Shown: positions 1 through 11,546 of the stretch, piece by piece
How the letters are laid out: every line of letters starts with the position of its first letter
Position numbering within the stretch: position 1 is the first letter of the stretch
Source of the DNA: Gossypium raimondii
Lineage: Eukaryota > Streptophyta > Magnoliopsida > Malvales > Malvaceae
Length of the DNA: 64,000 nucleotides
Direction: 5' to 3'
Assembly (NCBI RefSeq): GCF_025698545.1
Contig: NC_068575.1
Span: forward strand, 49,361,980-49,425,979
Made by a program: the position numbers and the translations under genes
The notes under the pieces: model-generated
Seen by the model: only the letters and a program-made list of their open reading frames with translations
The model's database searches: none
What the model was told of the DNA's origin: nothing

Positions 1-1317
1 AAGATTGATGACAACACCAAGATAAACAATTGTAGTGTATTTAATATACTTAATATGATGTACTTGCGTGCTTAAATTTCATTTTACTCACAATTTAATA
101 TATTTTTATTTTAATATCATACATATTTCATGTGTATTATTAATTAATTTCAAACTATATATTTTAATTATTTATTAAATATTTTTTAAACACTTTTCTA
201 TGTACTAAGTAGGTAGTTTCTACACACATATGTGAATGATAAAATTTCTAGGATTGATAAGGTCATTGATTGAGTTAGTGTCACAAGTTAATTTAATATC
301 AACTCTAGAAAATGACAATGTTATGATAAGAATCAAACTGCTTTTAATATTCTTAATTTGATATATTTACTTATTTAAATTTCCTGTTAGTCTTGACCAA
401 TAAACTAAATGGTTGGATTAAAAAATAATTATTAATGAGTGAAAATAACACATAACATCTTTCTAAAATTTTCTTTATTTAATATTTAAACATGAAATTA
501 ATTCACAAGCTTTGAATTTCAGTTAAAAGAAAAGAAAAGTCATCATATATAACTTTGTTTAATTTAGCATTAACAATATTTAAAATTAATTAATTTTGAA
601 AAGAATAATTATAACATAACCATATTTACCTAAATAATATCATAAATAAATTTTCAATTAATTTTGAAAATACCTAGCTTTGTTAAAGATGTATTTCAAT
701 GAATTATAAAAATAATTTAAAATGACATTTTAGAAAGAAGAAATATTGCTATTATTAGTTTAAAAATAATGAAACATTAATTTTCTTAAGAGTAAAAATA
801 GTTACTATATATGATTTAAATTATGTTTTGGTCACTAAATTTTAAATTATTATGTTTTGGTCATTAATATTATTAATTTGTAATATTTTAATTATTGTGT
901 TGTTACCCAACATTAAAAATGTTATGGAAGACTGACATAGGTGTCGTCCACGACAGTGCCACATAATTATATATATTTTTAACCTTTTTTTTTTCTTTTT
1001 TACTTTATTTCTTCTCTCATCTCTCCTTAATCCTTGTTCTTAGTTCTTGCTGAGCCCTCAACTAACGCACACTAGCACCCAACTCTCAACCATTGAGCAC
1101 TTTAAACCATTAACATCAACATTCCAACTCCCCTACTCGAACCAGCGCCACCAAACTCACACACAATACACTTTCTCCCAACTTACCCTCTCTAGACACC
1201 AATAGCTCATTTTGCCCAAGCCTCACAACATTCACTGCTACCATCTACACCCCCCACAATTCAACATCACCACAGTTCACCATCATCATCTCCACCTCTC
1301 TTGACCCCACTACATAA
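1..1317. other. AT-rich intergenic DNA with a repeat fragment
   Basis: I see no gene here. Bases about 785-960 contain repeated 'ttttggtca' phrases. They resemble the ends of the fold-back element at 40619-42029 and are probably a decayed fragment of the same type. Bases 1030-1310 are unusually C- and A-rich on the plus strand and have no recognisable coding potential. Confidence 0.5.
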
Positions 1318-2395
1318 CGATGAATGTGCATGATTGAATACTTCTTCTTTACCATATATAGGTTTATCTCTATGAAAATCAGGTAAATGATACTTCTCTC
1401 CTCTATATGGTACAAGGAACCCTTCATTAGGGGATATCCAGAATCAACAAGATAATATTTTTCTACCTGACATTAGATGATAACCATTCAATTAAAGAAC
1501 TTATGCTTTTTATAAATAAATAAATGAATGAAATAATTTACCATCCGGTAGATGAGGAAATTTGAGTCTTGGATCTCAAATTGCATCAAAGAATATTTTA
1601 GTGTCACACGTCGATCCTTCCCATCCAGTCACTACAAATGTGAAGCACATATTAAAATCACATACAACCATAACATTCTAAGTTGTGACACTTTTTCCTC
1701 TGATGTAAAGAATTTGTTCATTTGGTGGAAGAATTGCTGCAACATGTGTACCATCAATTGCACCTATGCAATCCTAAATAAATAATCATATTTAGTACAC
1801 ACACATATTCAATAATAACAAGTATATTAAAATATAATATGATACTCTTAATATGTTACCTTAAAATGCGGCATGTATCTTGAATCATTGCGTATTTGTT
1901 CAAGTATTGTGTTAAAAGTGTAATCATTTGGTACAATTATATCAATAGCTAACTTTGAAACTTTCCCAATGACAATTGTAAAGTTTTGACTTATAGTGGA
2001 TCCAGACCTTTGAAATCTCTCGACATTGAGAAATTTTTGCACCAACACCCAACATATGCAAAAAGATATCCAATATTTCAAGAGAAGAAATATTTCTTGA
2101 ACTTTGCAAATCATATAGTGTTTCTAAAACTCTCAACAAGCTTCTAAATACGATTGAGGACATTCTAAAATTAATCATGCAACGAGATTCATGACCATTA
2201 AGGACCTCTGGGACCCATGCATCATCTGATTGCTTTGAATTCATGATTGTTTCAATAAATATTTTTCACAATATAATTGAACAATAGATGTTGCAACACT
2301 AACTAACCTATTAAAACTTTCCACACGTTGTAAAATCTCACTCCTTTCATCATCATTTCTATTACCATTGGAATTATTGTCACTACTATTCATAC
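1318..2395 (-). pseudogene. PIF/Harbinger transposase relic (DDE_Tnp_4 type)
   Basis: Reading the minus strand in pieces gives blocks of a plant Harbinger transposase in the right order. An N-terminal block (about 2390-2244) is followed by a helical region (2240-1850) with the pattern 'CMINFRMSSIVFRSLLRVLE'. Then come 'RFQRSGSTISQNF', 'CIGAIDGTHVAA' with the first catalytic Asp (about 1775-1735), 'VVTGWEGSTCDTKIF' (about 1610) and 'YYLVDSGYPL' with a second catalytic Asp (about 1460). The last block is 'YRGEKYHLPDF' to 'NHAHSS' (about 1410-1320). Frame changes near 2244 and 1400, and in-frame stops such as the one after 'GKSVTT', show that it is dead. The C-terminal end with the final catalytic Glu is missing or diverged. 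In live elements this protein excises and inserts at TTA/TAA sites together with a Myb-like partner; no partner gene is visible here. Confidence 0.82.
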
Positions 2396-3273
2396 TCATT
2401 CCGTATGAAAATACATTCACCAAGGTCACAAAATTAAAAAAAGAGAGAAATAATAAATATGAATCATTGTACAAAAATAAACAAAGTAAGCAAACATACA
2501 ACCCTTATCGAACAAAAGTAAGCAAACATACAACCATTGTTAAACATCATCAAAGATAGGTGACACTTAATATTAGATTTGGTGCTCTAAGTGTAGTATT
2601 TTTGTCTATATACACTTATATTTTTTTGAACAGATTAGTTTAATAAAATTATTCATGAATTACATTAATACCCTTTGTATACTATTCTCAATGGTTTTTG
2701 CATGCAAAACAAAATGGAAGCAAATATTAGCTCACTGGTTATTAATATTAACTAATACTAAGCGGTATTACGTGATCAGATCGTAATACGAAACAACAAC
2801 TTATATTAGTAGACGAACCTAAACATGTCCTTAGTTTAACCGAAAATGAGCAAATCGATTGAAAGATTAATATGTCGTCTATAAAGTCTAATTAATGAGA
2901 TATTTTGTCTTAGACATCATAGCGGATGACTCCCAAAAGATACAGACATAGATATGACCGATTGAATTGACAGTGCATCAGACAAGACCCAACTAGAATA
3001 AATCTTGAATCCGTTTATAGATTTATTCACTTATGATATTTATTGTGTGATGCACATTGAATTAAGCTATACTTAAATAAAGGCTTACACTAGTGTACTT
3101 TGTACTTGAGTAGATAAAAGTAAATTACTAAAGGTAAAATTGTAATTTTCTCACCTCAAATAATCAAAGTCAACCGCCAGTGCACTTGATATTAGCTTCT
3201 TTTAGTTAATAAAAATGCTTTTAGCTAAAAAAGCAATCTATTTGGGATTGCTTCAGCAGTCTAAAAATATTTA
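2396..3273. other. Intergenic DNA, probable decayed retroelement
   Basis: No open frame of note. Bases about 2810-3115 have a more balanced composition than the flanks and read like the non-coding part of a dispersed retroelement. I found neither terminal repeats nor coding domains to prove this. Confidence 0.3.
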
Positions 3274-3905
3274 GGCCAATTTAGCATTATTTTTTAAAAG
3301 TGTTTTTAAAAAGTGTTGTGGAAAAGTAATTTTAAGAAGTACTTTTAAAAGTTTGGTTTAAAATTTAAATGTTTAGTATTCTTGTTAAAAGTACTTTTGA
3401 TAAATAAAATATTCATTTTAGACATTGTGCTATAAAGTAATAAACATGCATTTAAATAATGTTCAAATTAATTGATATTATAATATTTTAGTAAGAATAT
3501 AAAAATAATTTATTATAATTTGTTGTTAATATTTTAATATATAAAATATAAATTTTAAATATTTTTAAACAATTAATATTAATTATTCATAAAATTTAAT
3601 TCGAATATATAAACTATATTTTAAATAATAAAATATGATCAATAAAATTTTAAATATATAATATTATATATAAAATAAATTTTAATAAGAAAATAATTAC
3701 ATATACCATATAAATATTATATAAAATACATTATAATAGTTAAAATTGTCATTTATTTTTAAAAGTACTTTTATAAGCTAAAAAACCTACTTTTACTTCT
3801 GAATTGAAAAAACACTTTTTTTTTTTTAACAATTCTGTTTGTTTCTGACTTCAAAATTACATTTAACCCAAAAATATATTTTTGAAAAGCATTTGCGAAT
3901 AAATC
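3274..3905 (-). mobile_element. Tourist-like MITE, decayed copy
   Basis: The left end is TTA followed by 'GGCCAATTTAGCATT'. The next 300 bases match, with scattered changes, the reverse complement of the right end of the intact element at 62317-62957. Shared phrases include 'gaagtacttttaaaagttt', 'taaataaaat' and 'cattttagaca', followed by a shared AT-rich core. The right terminus near 3905 is eroded and has no clear inverted repeat. No coding capacity. Confidence 0.65.
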
Positions 3906-4120
3906 CTCTCTATCCCATTTGGCTAGATAAACACTTCTTGAAAGTGCTTTTGGTAGCAAAATCAACTTGTTTGGGATTGATTATGAAGTTTAGAAGTGGT
4001 TTTAGCACCAACCTGCCAATCCCGAACCGCCCCTAATTTGTTTGGGTCAACCCATCAGCTCATTTCTTCCTAAATTTACAGTAGCGGATTGGCCACTGCC
4101 GACGCACTCACGAAGCTAAG

Positions 4121-5925
4121 ATGCTGATAAACCGATTGTTATGGAAGCATCATCAATGGAATAAAACGGTCGTTGCAGTTTCATCTAAAGCCTTATTCGC
4201 TCAGGTTACTACTAATAAACCGAGATGGATGAGTACGGTAATGAGCTTTGGGGACGGAAGCCAGGGGGCGTTGGGTCTACCCGATTCAGTGACCGGTCCC
4301 AGAGGCGATGCTTACGAGCCCACCCGGGTCCTCGGTCTCCCTTCCGATATCACCAGCATCAGCGCTGGCCATTATCACTCGCTCGCTATTGATTCCCGAG
4401 GTGGACTCTGGGCTTGGGGCCGCAACCAGGAATCCCAGCTGGGTCGTGATCCACTTGCCCCGAGGTCAGTTCTATAGAATGTTGATTTACTTTGGTATTA
4501 GTTGAGCGATGTTTTGATACATTGAATAACTTCACCCAATTATTGCTGGTCCTGGATTTTCTTATGAATAAAACGTAGTTGTTTTGGCATAGTTAGTGAT
4601 ATGTGGAAGTGTTTTTATTGGTGAACATTGAATCTAATGACTTACCCTAATGCGGAATGGGTAACTATTGACTGTGAGCAGAGATTCTTGGAATGATCCA
4701 AAGAGAGTGGAAGGGTTGGATCATGTGAATGTTTGTGCTGCTTTTGCTTCTGGCGTTATTTCTGCTGCCATTGACAGTAATGGTTCTGTGTGGGTATGGG
4801 GGAAGTCTAAGCGGGGACAGCTTGGTCTTGGAAAGGGTATCATTGAGACCGTAGTACCTCGCAGAGTTGAAGCACTTGCAGGAGAAAAGATAGTCAAGGT
4901 GGGCTTCCTAAATTCTTAAGGTAGATTAATCTAGCCCCTAACTTCCTTGCAATTTTTGGTAGTATGCTTGAGCTTGAGCTAATGTATATCATCCAATTAG
5001 AAGGAAATTCCATGGTTGCATTTTCTTTGACAGGTTTCATTTGGTTGGGGGCATGCTCTTGCACAGACAGAGGATGGAAAGTTGTTAGGCTGGGGTTATT
5101 CAGCCGATGGTAGGATTGGAAATGTGGGGGAAGCTTTAGAGGCGTCTCCTCTGGACTCAAATGCGAATATATCGATGAATGACAAACGGTTTTCAGGTTC
5201 AGGATTGGATGCTGCCGAGCTGATGGTTTTAGAAGGAATGGAGAAAGAGAAAGACATGCCAATCATTTGGGAACCTCGATTGGTCGAAGAACTGCAAGGA
5301 GTTGAAGTCAGAGACATTGCTTGCGGGCTTGATCATTCTTTGGTTCTTTGCCGTAAGTTACAATTTGTGTAGATTCTATGATTGAGCATGTGGGGTTGCT
5401 GGCATATGCATCTTTGTTAATCTTGAGTATCAAATTTCAGGTAATGGTACTTTATTGAGCTCTGGAAGCAATGTATATGGTCAGCTGGGGAGAACCAAAC
5501 TGGACCTGAGATTGTTACCTGTTGATCTAACCGCCCATCCTGTGTCTATTGCATCCGGTCTTGGTCATTCCTTGGCAATCTGTGAGGTGCCATCTTCGGA
5601 TGTTGAAGGAGGTGGAATGAGCATTTTCTCATGGGGGTGGAACCAATGCTCACAATTAGGTAGAGAAGGACCGGAGAATTTCCCATCAATGATTGAGGGA
5701 TGGGAAGGGGAAACACCTGTATCAGTGTCAGGAGGGCGGGTGCATTCTACTGCTCTGACATCTCATGGTGAGTTATGGGTTTGGGGCTGTGGTAAGAGTG
5801 GCCGTCTTGGGTTAGGAAGCTCCAGCGATGAAGCCGAGCCAACCTTGCTTGATTGTTTGGAAGATTTCAAAGTTCTACAAGCAGTGTCAGGTTTTGATCA
5901 TAACCTGGTTTTGATGGATGAATGA
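4121..5925 (+). CDS. RCC1-repeat protein (beta-propeller)
   Basis: Four exons (4121-4464, 4682-4898, 5034-5352, 5441-5925) join in frame through GT..AG introns to give 454 residues. The protein is built of RCC1 repeats: 'SFGDGSQGALGLP', 'LWAWGRNQESQLG', 'VWVWGKSKRGQLGLG', 'LLGWGYSADGRIG', 'LSSGSNVYGQLG', 'IFSWGWNQCSQLG' and 'LWVWGCGKSGRLGLG'. This spacing fits a seven-bladed propeller covering almost the whole chain. The first 35-40 residues are basic, rich in Ser/Thr and poor in acidic residues, so a mitochondrial or plastid transit peptide is likely. Plant RCC1 relatives include UVR8 and organellar splicing or assembly factors, and I cannot assign which role applies. It resembles the Arabidopsis At5g08710 type; that match is from memory. 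The start is the first ATG of the open frame, and no upstream in-frame ATG extends it. Confidence 0.88.
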
Positions 5926-6340
5926 TTACATTGTTAGAACAAAACACGTAATGGTGAAATAATGATCTCGATGAATTTCCGACGTCAGAGTTTCATGATC
6001 TCAATTGTTAAATCCCAAGTTCGTCTGCTTGGGTCTAAGGTCTAGAGTCAAGTTTATTTGCTGTACTTTTCTAATGGCTAGGTTTCTGATGAATTAATTG
6101 AGCTTACTTAGCTGATATGATCTATTATTCGAGTGAGTGTTGAATCTGCGGATCTATCTAATAGATTAATACATGTATAATTTTATTTCATATATTTGGA
6201 GATGATACTCCGAATATGAATTATTTGATTTCTTTTAATTTTTCATATATTTAAAAATTATACTGTTTTGGTGAAAGGATTAAAAAAACTCGACAAAAAG
6301 GATCTAACTGAGTTTTGAGTAATAAAAAAAAAAAACAATG
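5926..6340. other. 3' UTR and short intergenic region
   Basis: This stretch follows the RCC1 stop codon. It is AT-rich without open frames and runs into the repeat that begins near 6345. The first 200 bases are probably the 3' untranslated region. Confidence 0.45.
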
Positions 6341-6344
6341 ATCC

Positions 6345-6880
6345 CTTTAGGGCAAATTACACATAAAAGTCCTATTTTTTAAAAATTTGTCAAAATGGGC
6401 CCGATATTTTATTATTTACCGGAATGGGTCATTTTCCCCGAAATTACGTCCACATCAGCGCGATATCAGGGGACGTGTTAGCAAATCGCGCTTACGTGGA
6501 CGCGATTTGCGCCGCACGTGAATAGTACCCTCCGGTCAAAAAATTGATCGTTTATGTTTTTTAGCTTGGAAAACTTTGAAAGGCCATAACTTTTGGCTCG
6601 GTTGTCCGATTGAGACGATTTTTTTTATTTCAAATAACTTTTCGAGATCTACGCGCCGACGAATAACCGAAGGCGGTTTGCCTCAGTTTTTATCGAAAAA
6701 GATCCTTTTTTACCTCTAAATTTTGATTTTTTCGATTTAAAATTGAATTTTGAAACATTCAAATCATTATTTTCCTTATTTATTTGAAGTAAACACCGGA
6801 TTTTTTTACAGAATTGTTGTATTATTTTTTCTGATTTGACACGTGTATGGAATATGTCCGATAAATCGTTAGAACGTAAG
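6345..6880. repeat. GCGCGATTTGC-type element, one-armed copy
   Basis: It begins with 'gggcaaattacacataaaag', followed by phrases ('tattttttaaaaattt', 'aatgggcccg', 'tattttattattta') shared with the fold-back at 7172-7495, then 'tcagcgcgat' and 'gtggacgcgatttgc'. No matching inverted right arm follows. Instead there is a unique segment containing 'ggccataacttttggctcgg'. It may be a longer family member whose other end lies elsewhere, or a broken copy. Confidence 0.6.
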
Positions 6881-6929
6881 TAATATAATTAAGATAATAA
6901 TAGTATTTTTATAATATGTTAATTAATTA

Positions 6930-6995
6930 GTTTAGCTTAGTTGGTTAAGATGCTTGCTATTTTCCTTTAGTACCTTGGTTCAAATCTTGTTGGTA
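6930..6995 (+). repeat. tRNA-like pol III promoter boxes (SINE head or tRNA relic)
   Basis: The sequence 'tagcttagttgg' resembles box A (TRGCNNAGYNGG). About 35-40 bases later 'ggttcaaatct' resembles box B (GGTTCRANTCC). The stretch between lacks a good anticodon arm and the acceptor ends do not pair, so this is not a working tRNA gene. It fits a tRNA-derived SINE head or a tRNA pseudogene lying between the two GCGCGATTTGC-type repeats. Confidence 0.4.
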
Positions 6996-7171
6996 ATAAT
7001 TTTGAATCTTTTTGTACTTGTTGCATTTATTTTTTAATCAATTAACTCTTCAATATTACATTAATATATATTATTAGTACAATAGTATAGACGGATTGAC
7101 AATTTGAGCTACAATATTATGAATATTAACTACAATACATAATTTGAGCTACATATTACAGTAATACATAT

Positions 7172-7495
7172 TGGGGCAAAATACAAAAAAAGCCCTATTT
7201 TTTAAAAATTTACCGAAATGGGCCCGGTATTTTATTATTTATCGGAATGAGTCATTTTCCTCGAAATCGTGTCTACGTCAGCGCGATGTGTCAGCAAATC
7301 GCGTCCTCGTAGGCGCGATTTGTGTCCACGTAAGCAAAGTGCTCTGACGTGGACGCGATTTGCTGACACATCCCCTGACATCGCGCTGACGTGGACGCGA
7401 TTTCGGGGAAAATGGCCCATTCCAGTAAATAATAAAATACCGGGCCTATTTTGGTAAATTTTAAAAAATAGGGCTTTTTTTGATATTTTGCCCAT
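7172..7495. mobile_element. Fold-back MITE with ~90-base arms
   Basis: The left arm starts 'ggggcaaaatacaaaaaaag' and the right arm ends with its complement, 'ttttgatattttgccca'. Inside the arms 'ccctattttttaaaaattta' pairs with 'taaattttaaaaaatagggc', and 'gggcccggtattttattatt' pairs with 'aataataaaataccgggcc'. The loop holds several copies, in both directions, of a 'gtggacgcgatttgctgaca' unit. It is about 324 bases long with no coding capacity; the short frames read through it are artefacts of the palindrome. The structure is that of a non-autonomous DNA element of unknown superfamily. Confidence 0.75.
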
Positions 7496-8183
7496 CTCTT
7501 TAGTTAATAAAAATTATAGAATGCTTGGTTTGATTTGATGGTTATCTGACGTGGTCGGTGGTTGGGGGAAGATTTGACAAAAATATTATTTTTTAAAAAA
7601 ATTAAAAAACCTTAAAAACTAATAAAATGAGCTTATTGAATCGATAACTAAAATTTTATACTATTTAAAAGATAATTATTATTTGAATAAAATTTAAAAT
7701 AACTTAACTTCGTGAGAAGACACAATGTGTCCTTAATTGATAATTAAATAATAAATAATAAATAAATGGGACACCTGAATACCTTTTAATTGTGATTGTG
7801 AAGTTAAAAATCTTGCGGCTGGTGTATAAAATAATATTTATTTAAATTAAAAATATTTTTTAATATTATTTCAAAATTAAAATAATTTTGTAATTTTATG
7901 TGGAATATTTTTATAGATGATACATCTCAAAATTAAAAAGGTATATTTGGTGTTAGGCTTGGGTGGTATTTGGTGGGCCGTCACGGTTGTAATTCCAAGG
8001 GTATTAGTAAACTGTAAGAAACGGTGCGTTTTAGTGAGGAGTTGATTGAATAAAGGTAAAGAAACGCTTTTGGACCAGAAAGTCAGCTTACAAGCCGCGA
8101 CGCAATCGCGAATCAACTCCGGATTTTGTAATCCGCCATTCGTACGCGGCGGTGTAAAGGAAAAGAGAGGTGAGGAGAGGAGG
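7496..8183. other. Intergenic and promoter/5' UTR region of the next gene
   Basis: AT-rich up to about 7900, then more GC-rich near 8080-8180, as expected for the 5' leader of the gene starting at 8184. I see no separate element. Confidence 0.4.
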
Positions 8184-10870
8184 ATGTTGGAAAACCCTAC
8201 ACCCACCGCAGCTGATGCCGCTCCTGCCATCAAACGCTATGCTCCTCCCAATCAACGGTACCTTCACAACCCTAAATTTCGTTCTCGCTTTCTTAATTTC
8301 CTCTTGTCCTACCTAAAATTATGCCTCAAAATTGCAGAAATCGTTCTCTCGGACGCCGTAAATCTGGAGGTCAGTTTCTTCATTGGTCTTTTTTCTTCCG
8401 GTGATTTATAGATGAATGTTTACCCCCTTAAAAAAGGAGTGATTTTAATTTTCAATTCATTTAGTAGACTGAGTTGTAATAAAATCTTGCAGATCGGTTT
8501 GATTGGACTAACAATGTTTATGGGAATGATTCAGAGAAGAATCAAGGTGCCACATCGAGAAACATTAATCCAGTCGGGGATGCTGGGAGCAGCGCTATGC
8601 TGAATGAAGACAACCCTCGTCATGCTTTGATACCTTTAGAAGGCTGTTCTAGAAGTGATGCCTCTCGGCTTTTAAGCAATCGTATGGAATCTCTGCACAC
8701 TTTGATTGGTTTCTTGTACTTTCTGTTAAGAAGACAGCCGCTGATTCTGTTACCTCTTTGAATTTAGAGTTATTGATTTTTTTTATCTTGTATTATTCTG
8801 CTTAAATGCAGCATTACATTTAGGTGAGCTATTCCACTTATAGTTGGAAAGATCTTTTTTTTCTTTGGTTTTGGGGTGAGGGTAGTTGAAAGAGATTAAG
8901 AGGTTAACTCTACGATTGATTCAGATATAGGAGTATTTCGCTGAAGCTTAAATAGTTTTGTGGAAGGCTTTTCCTGGTTGGTTAAGTGATGAAAGGTAGG
9001 AAGTAGTTTGGGTGGGGCTTCAGTTCCAATGCTACTTCCTTCCTCCCTTCTATTCTTGTTTGACAAGTATTACCCTTGTTGGATGAAATTTTAATGTTTT
9101 TAAGAATCCATGCATGCAATCATATGGCTGATATACTGTCATTGTTTATCTCTACAAATGCAGGTTGGGCAGCTGTCTTACATCGCTACCATGATACATC
9201 CATTGACTTGTCTGGTGAGTGGAAGAATAGAGAACTTAAAAAATTTCCCTTTTTGAATCTGATTTGATTGGCTTGTTGGTCCTTTCTGTGGACCAAATCT
9301 CGTAGTGGTACACTATTTGCATGTTAAGAAGGGCGAAGTTTTAGTGATTGGATGATGTATGGAAGATGGTTGGAGAATGGAAATAATATGAGCAATTGGA
9401 TAGACTTCTGTGATTAGCAACAAAGGTCTCCTTATCAACTACAGGATAACACTTTGAGAAAATTAATAAAGGTTTTTATTGCAAGAGACATTCTACTCTA
9501 GGTCTATACATCTCTGTAAACCTCCTGGCCTAAAAAGAAAAGGGGGCAAGGGGATTAGTTGGTTGGGGCTTTTCTTGTTCTATATGATATTAGATTCATG
9601 ATATGTTCTATCTTGTTTTTCTCACATTTTGGCTGATCTTTTGATCTAATTCATCTCTGGAGATTTATGGACTGATGGGTCAAATGGCTGGCTGGCTTGT
9701 AAAAGTCTGCATTAGTTTTATTTACTTTGCACTGATCCAAACGTATCTTTGCATCAAAAGTTCTGCATTAGTTGATGGCAAGGAAAAAATGCTGGTTGTT
9801 AGTTATTTATTTCCAAAACCGAAATTAAGCACAACCTAATTTAGGCAAAAGGAATGGAGGAAGTCCGGGGATGTTTTCTTTGGGCTCTTGGCAACCAATT
9901 TTTTGAAAACTAAGGCATCTTCAATGTAGTAGCTATTATCAGTTTCGTTTTTACTAGGTGGTCAAAGTTGGTTGATCTGGCTAAGTAGAATAGTGGCCTC
10001 TAACTGCTAACTATGAGATAATTTCCTTGCTGGGGGATGAGACAACCATTCCTATGAAGATTGATGCCGTACTTTGATAAATGATGTATGCATAAGTTAA
10101 GTTGAAGGGATTGGAAGGAGTGAATTACAAGGTTGTCAGCATCATCGAAGATATCCAATCCATATGAGATATTTAGGATCGGTTTGGGCCAAGTTAATTC
10201 ATGACTAGCACAAACCAGCCTGAATTATGCTAGTGGATAAATCATTGGTTTTCTAAGAACTCTGTTGTTAATATATTCCAAGGTTCCTCATCCCAAGCAT
10301 GGGTTATGAATCTTCTTAAAATAATTCCACGAGCGTCTATACCACTCTGTGTTGCTGCTAATATGATGTTAAAGAAAGCTACTAATGTGCTGAATGTTGC
10401 TCTTTCTTTTAGATTTGTGGTTGCAAGCAGTTCTGTGTTTGCTGCCTGTTGTTTAGGGGCTCTTGGGAGTGTCATATTGGGCATCCTTTGTCATGTCGTT
10501 TTTTATTTTTATTTTTTGTTTCTCCTGTTTCTCCTTATGCCTGACCTTGTTTCCATTGTTGTTTATTCATGGATATTTTCTTCCATAATGGTTGTTTCCT
10601 TTTACTGTGGTTTTTCCTTGTTTCAGAAAGACCAGTTCTGTACTCTGGAATTAGTGATTCAGCCTGGAGGAATTTCAGACTTCCCCATCAGGTATTCTTT
10701 CATCCTTCAACTCTTCTTCTTTTTCTCACAGTCCCCATTCCTTATGCATTTGACTTGCTTTTCCTCAGATGATGTCCCCAGCAAACAATACCGGGCCTTC
10801 ATCTGGCTCACAGATGGATTTCTTAGCTGAGCTTCGTCGTGCAATTCGAAATGCCAATACCGACAACTAA
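8184..10870 (+). CDS. Small plant protein of unknown function, six exons
   Basis: Six exons (8184-8257, 8338-8369, 8493-8681, 9164-9214, 10627-10691, 10769-10870) join in phase to 513 bases, or 170 residues. All junctions are GT..AG, and the exact multiple of three supports the model. The start is 'MLENPTPTAADAAPAIKRYA', continuing into a basic Asn/Arg-rich stretch ('PPNQRNRSLGRRKSG'). The middle is polar and rich in Asn, Ser and Asp. The C-terminal third has the better conserved-looking pieces 'WAAVLHRYHDTSIDLS' and 'ERPVLYSGISDSAWRNFRLP', and the protein ends in 'ELRRAIRNAN'. It shows no signal peptide, membrane segment or known domain and looks largely disordered. I recognise the N-terminal motif as common in uncharacterised plant proteins but cannot assign a function. 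The 1.4-kb intron 4 makes up half the gene. Confidence 0.75.
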
Positions 10871-11546
10871 CTACTGACAAAGTGTGATAATGGCAGATGT
10901 GGACTTATGAAGAACTTCATGAACTTTGCACTCAAAGTACCTGTTGTATGTGTTCATTAGCTACTCAAATCAAATGCTACTTATTTGGGCGATCGTGTTA
11001 TTCAGTGTAAAGCATGGTCCAGGCATTTGTTTATGTCCTGGTCCTTGGACATGTAATTTAGATGAAAACGTTATGAAATCTGTCAGCTATACAATGTTAT
11101 ATTATTACTCTGGAACTCTAAGGTGGTGTTTTTATTCTCTTTCCTTTTATGAGACAGTAGTAGGGGAGGGGTATTTTGTTGCCGGACCTGTATGGATTTT
11201 GATGAATGCAAATCTCTCTCTAGTAAATTTGAGCTGTTGTTCTTTTTAAGACTGATCATTCATATATGTGTTTTTAGGGAGGAATGACTGCTAAACTGAA
11301 TCAGAGTTGTATTGTTAATTCAAAACTTAAAGCTGCAGTGCCCTTTTTACTTATCTTTTATTCAACCTAGAGGTTTGACATGATGATGGGAATTGTTATT
11401 TGCTTTTCTAACATCGCCCTGAATTAAGCATCTAAAAAGATTCATTTTTCAAATTGTAGAACAATTATGAATTGGAAAATTTTGTATGAGAGCATTATAT
11501 TCAGACATGAATAATTACATGGCAGCATTTCTTGTTATGCTATAAA
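10871..11546. other. Tail-to-tail intergenic region
   Basis: This lies between the stop of the unknown gene (+) and the stop of NdhV (minus). It should contain both 3' untranslated regions. A 107-codon frame at 10926-11249 has no protein-like character. Confidence 0.5.

Noticed and set aside
6930-6995. A possible functional tRNA gene
   Set aside because: The acceptor stem does not pair and there is no clear anticodon loop; kept only as a tRNA-like repeat.
7235-7495. Overlapping frames on both strands with 'ADTS' and 'RVHV' repeats
   Set aside because: They are translations of the palindromic MITE and its repeated loop words, not a protein.
10306-10830. 174-codon hydrophobic frame on the plus strand
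   Set aside because: It spans intron 4, exon 5 and exon 6 of the unknown gene in another frame. The hydrophobic look comes from a T-rich intron.
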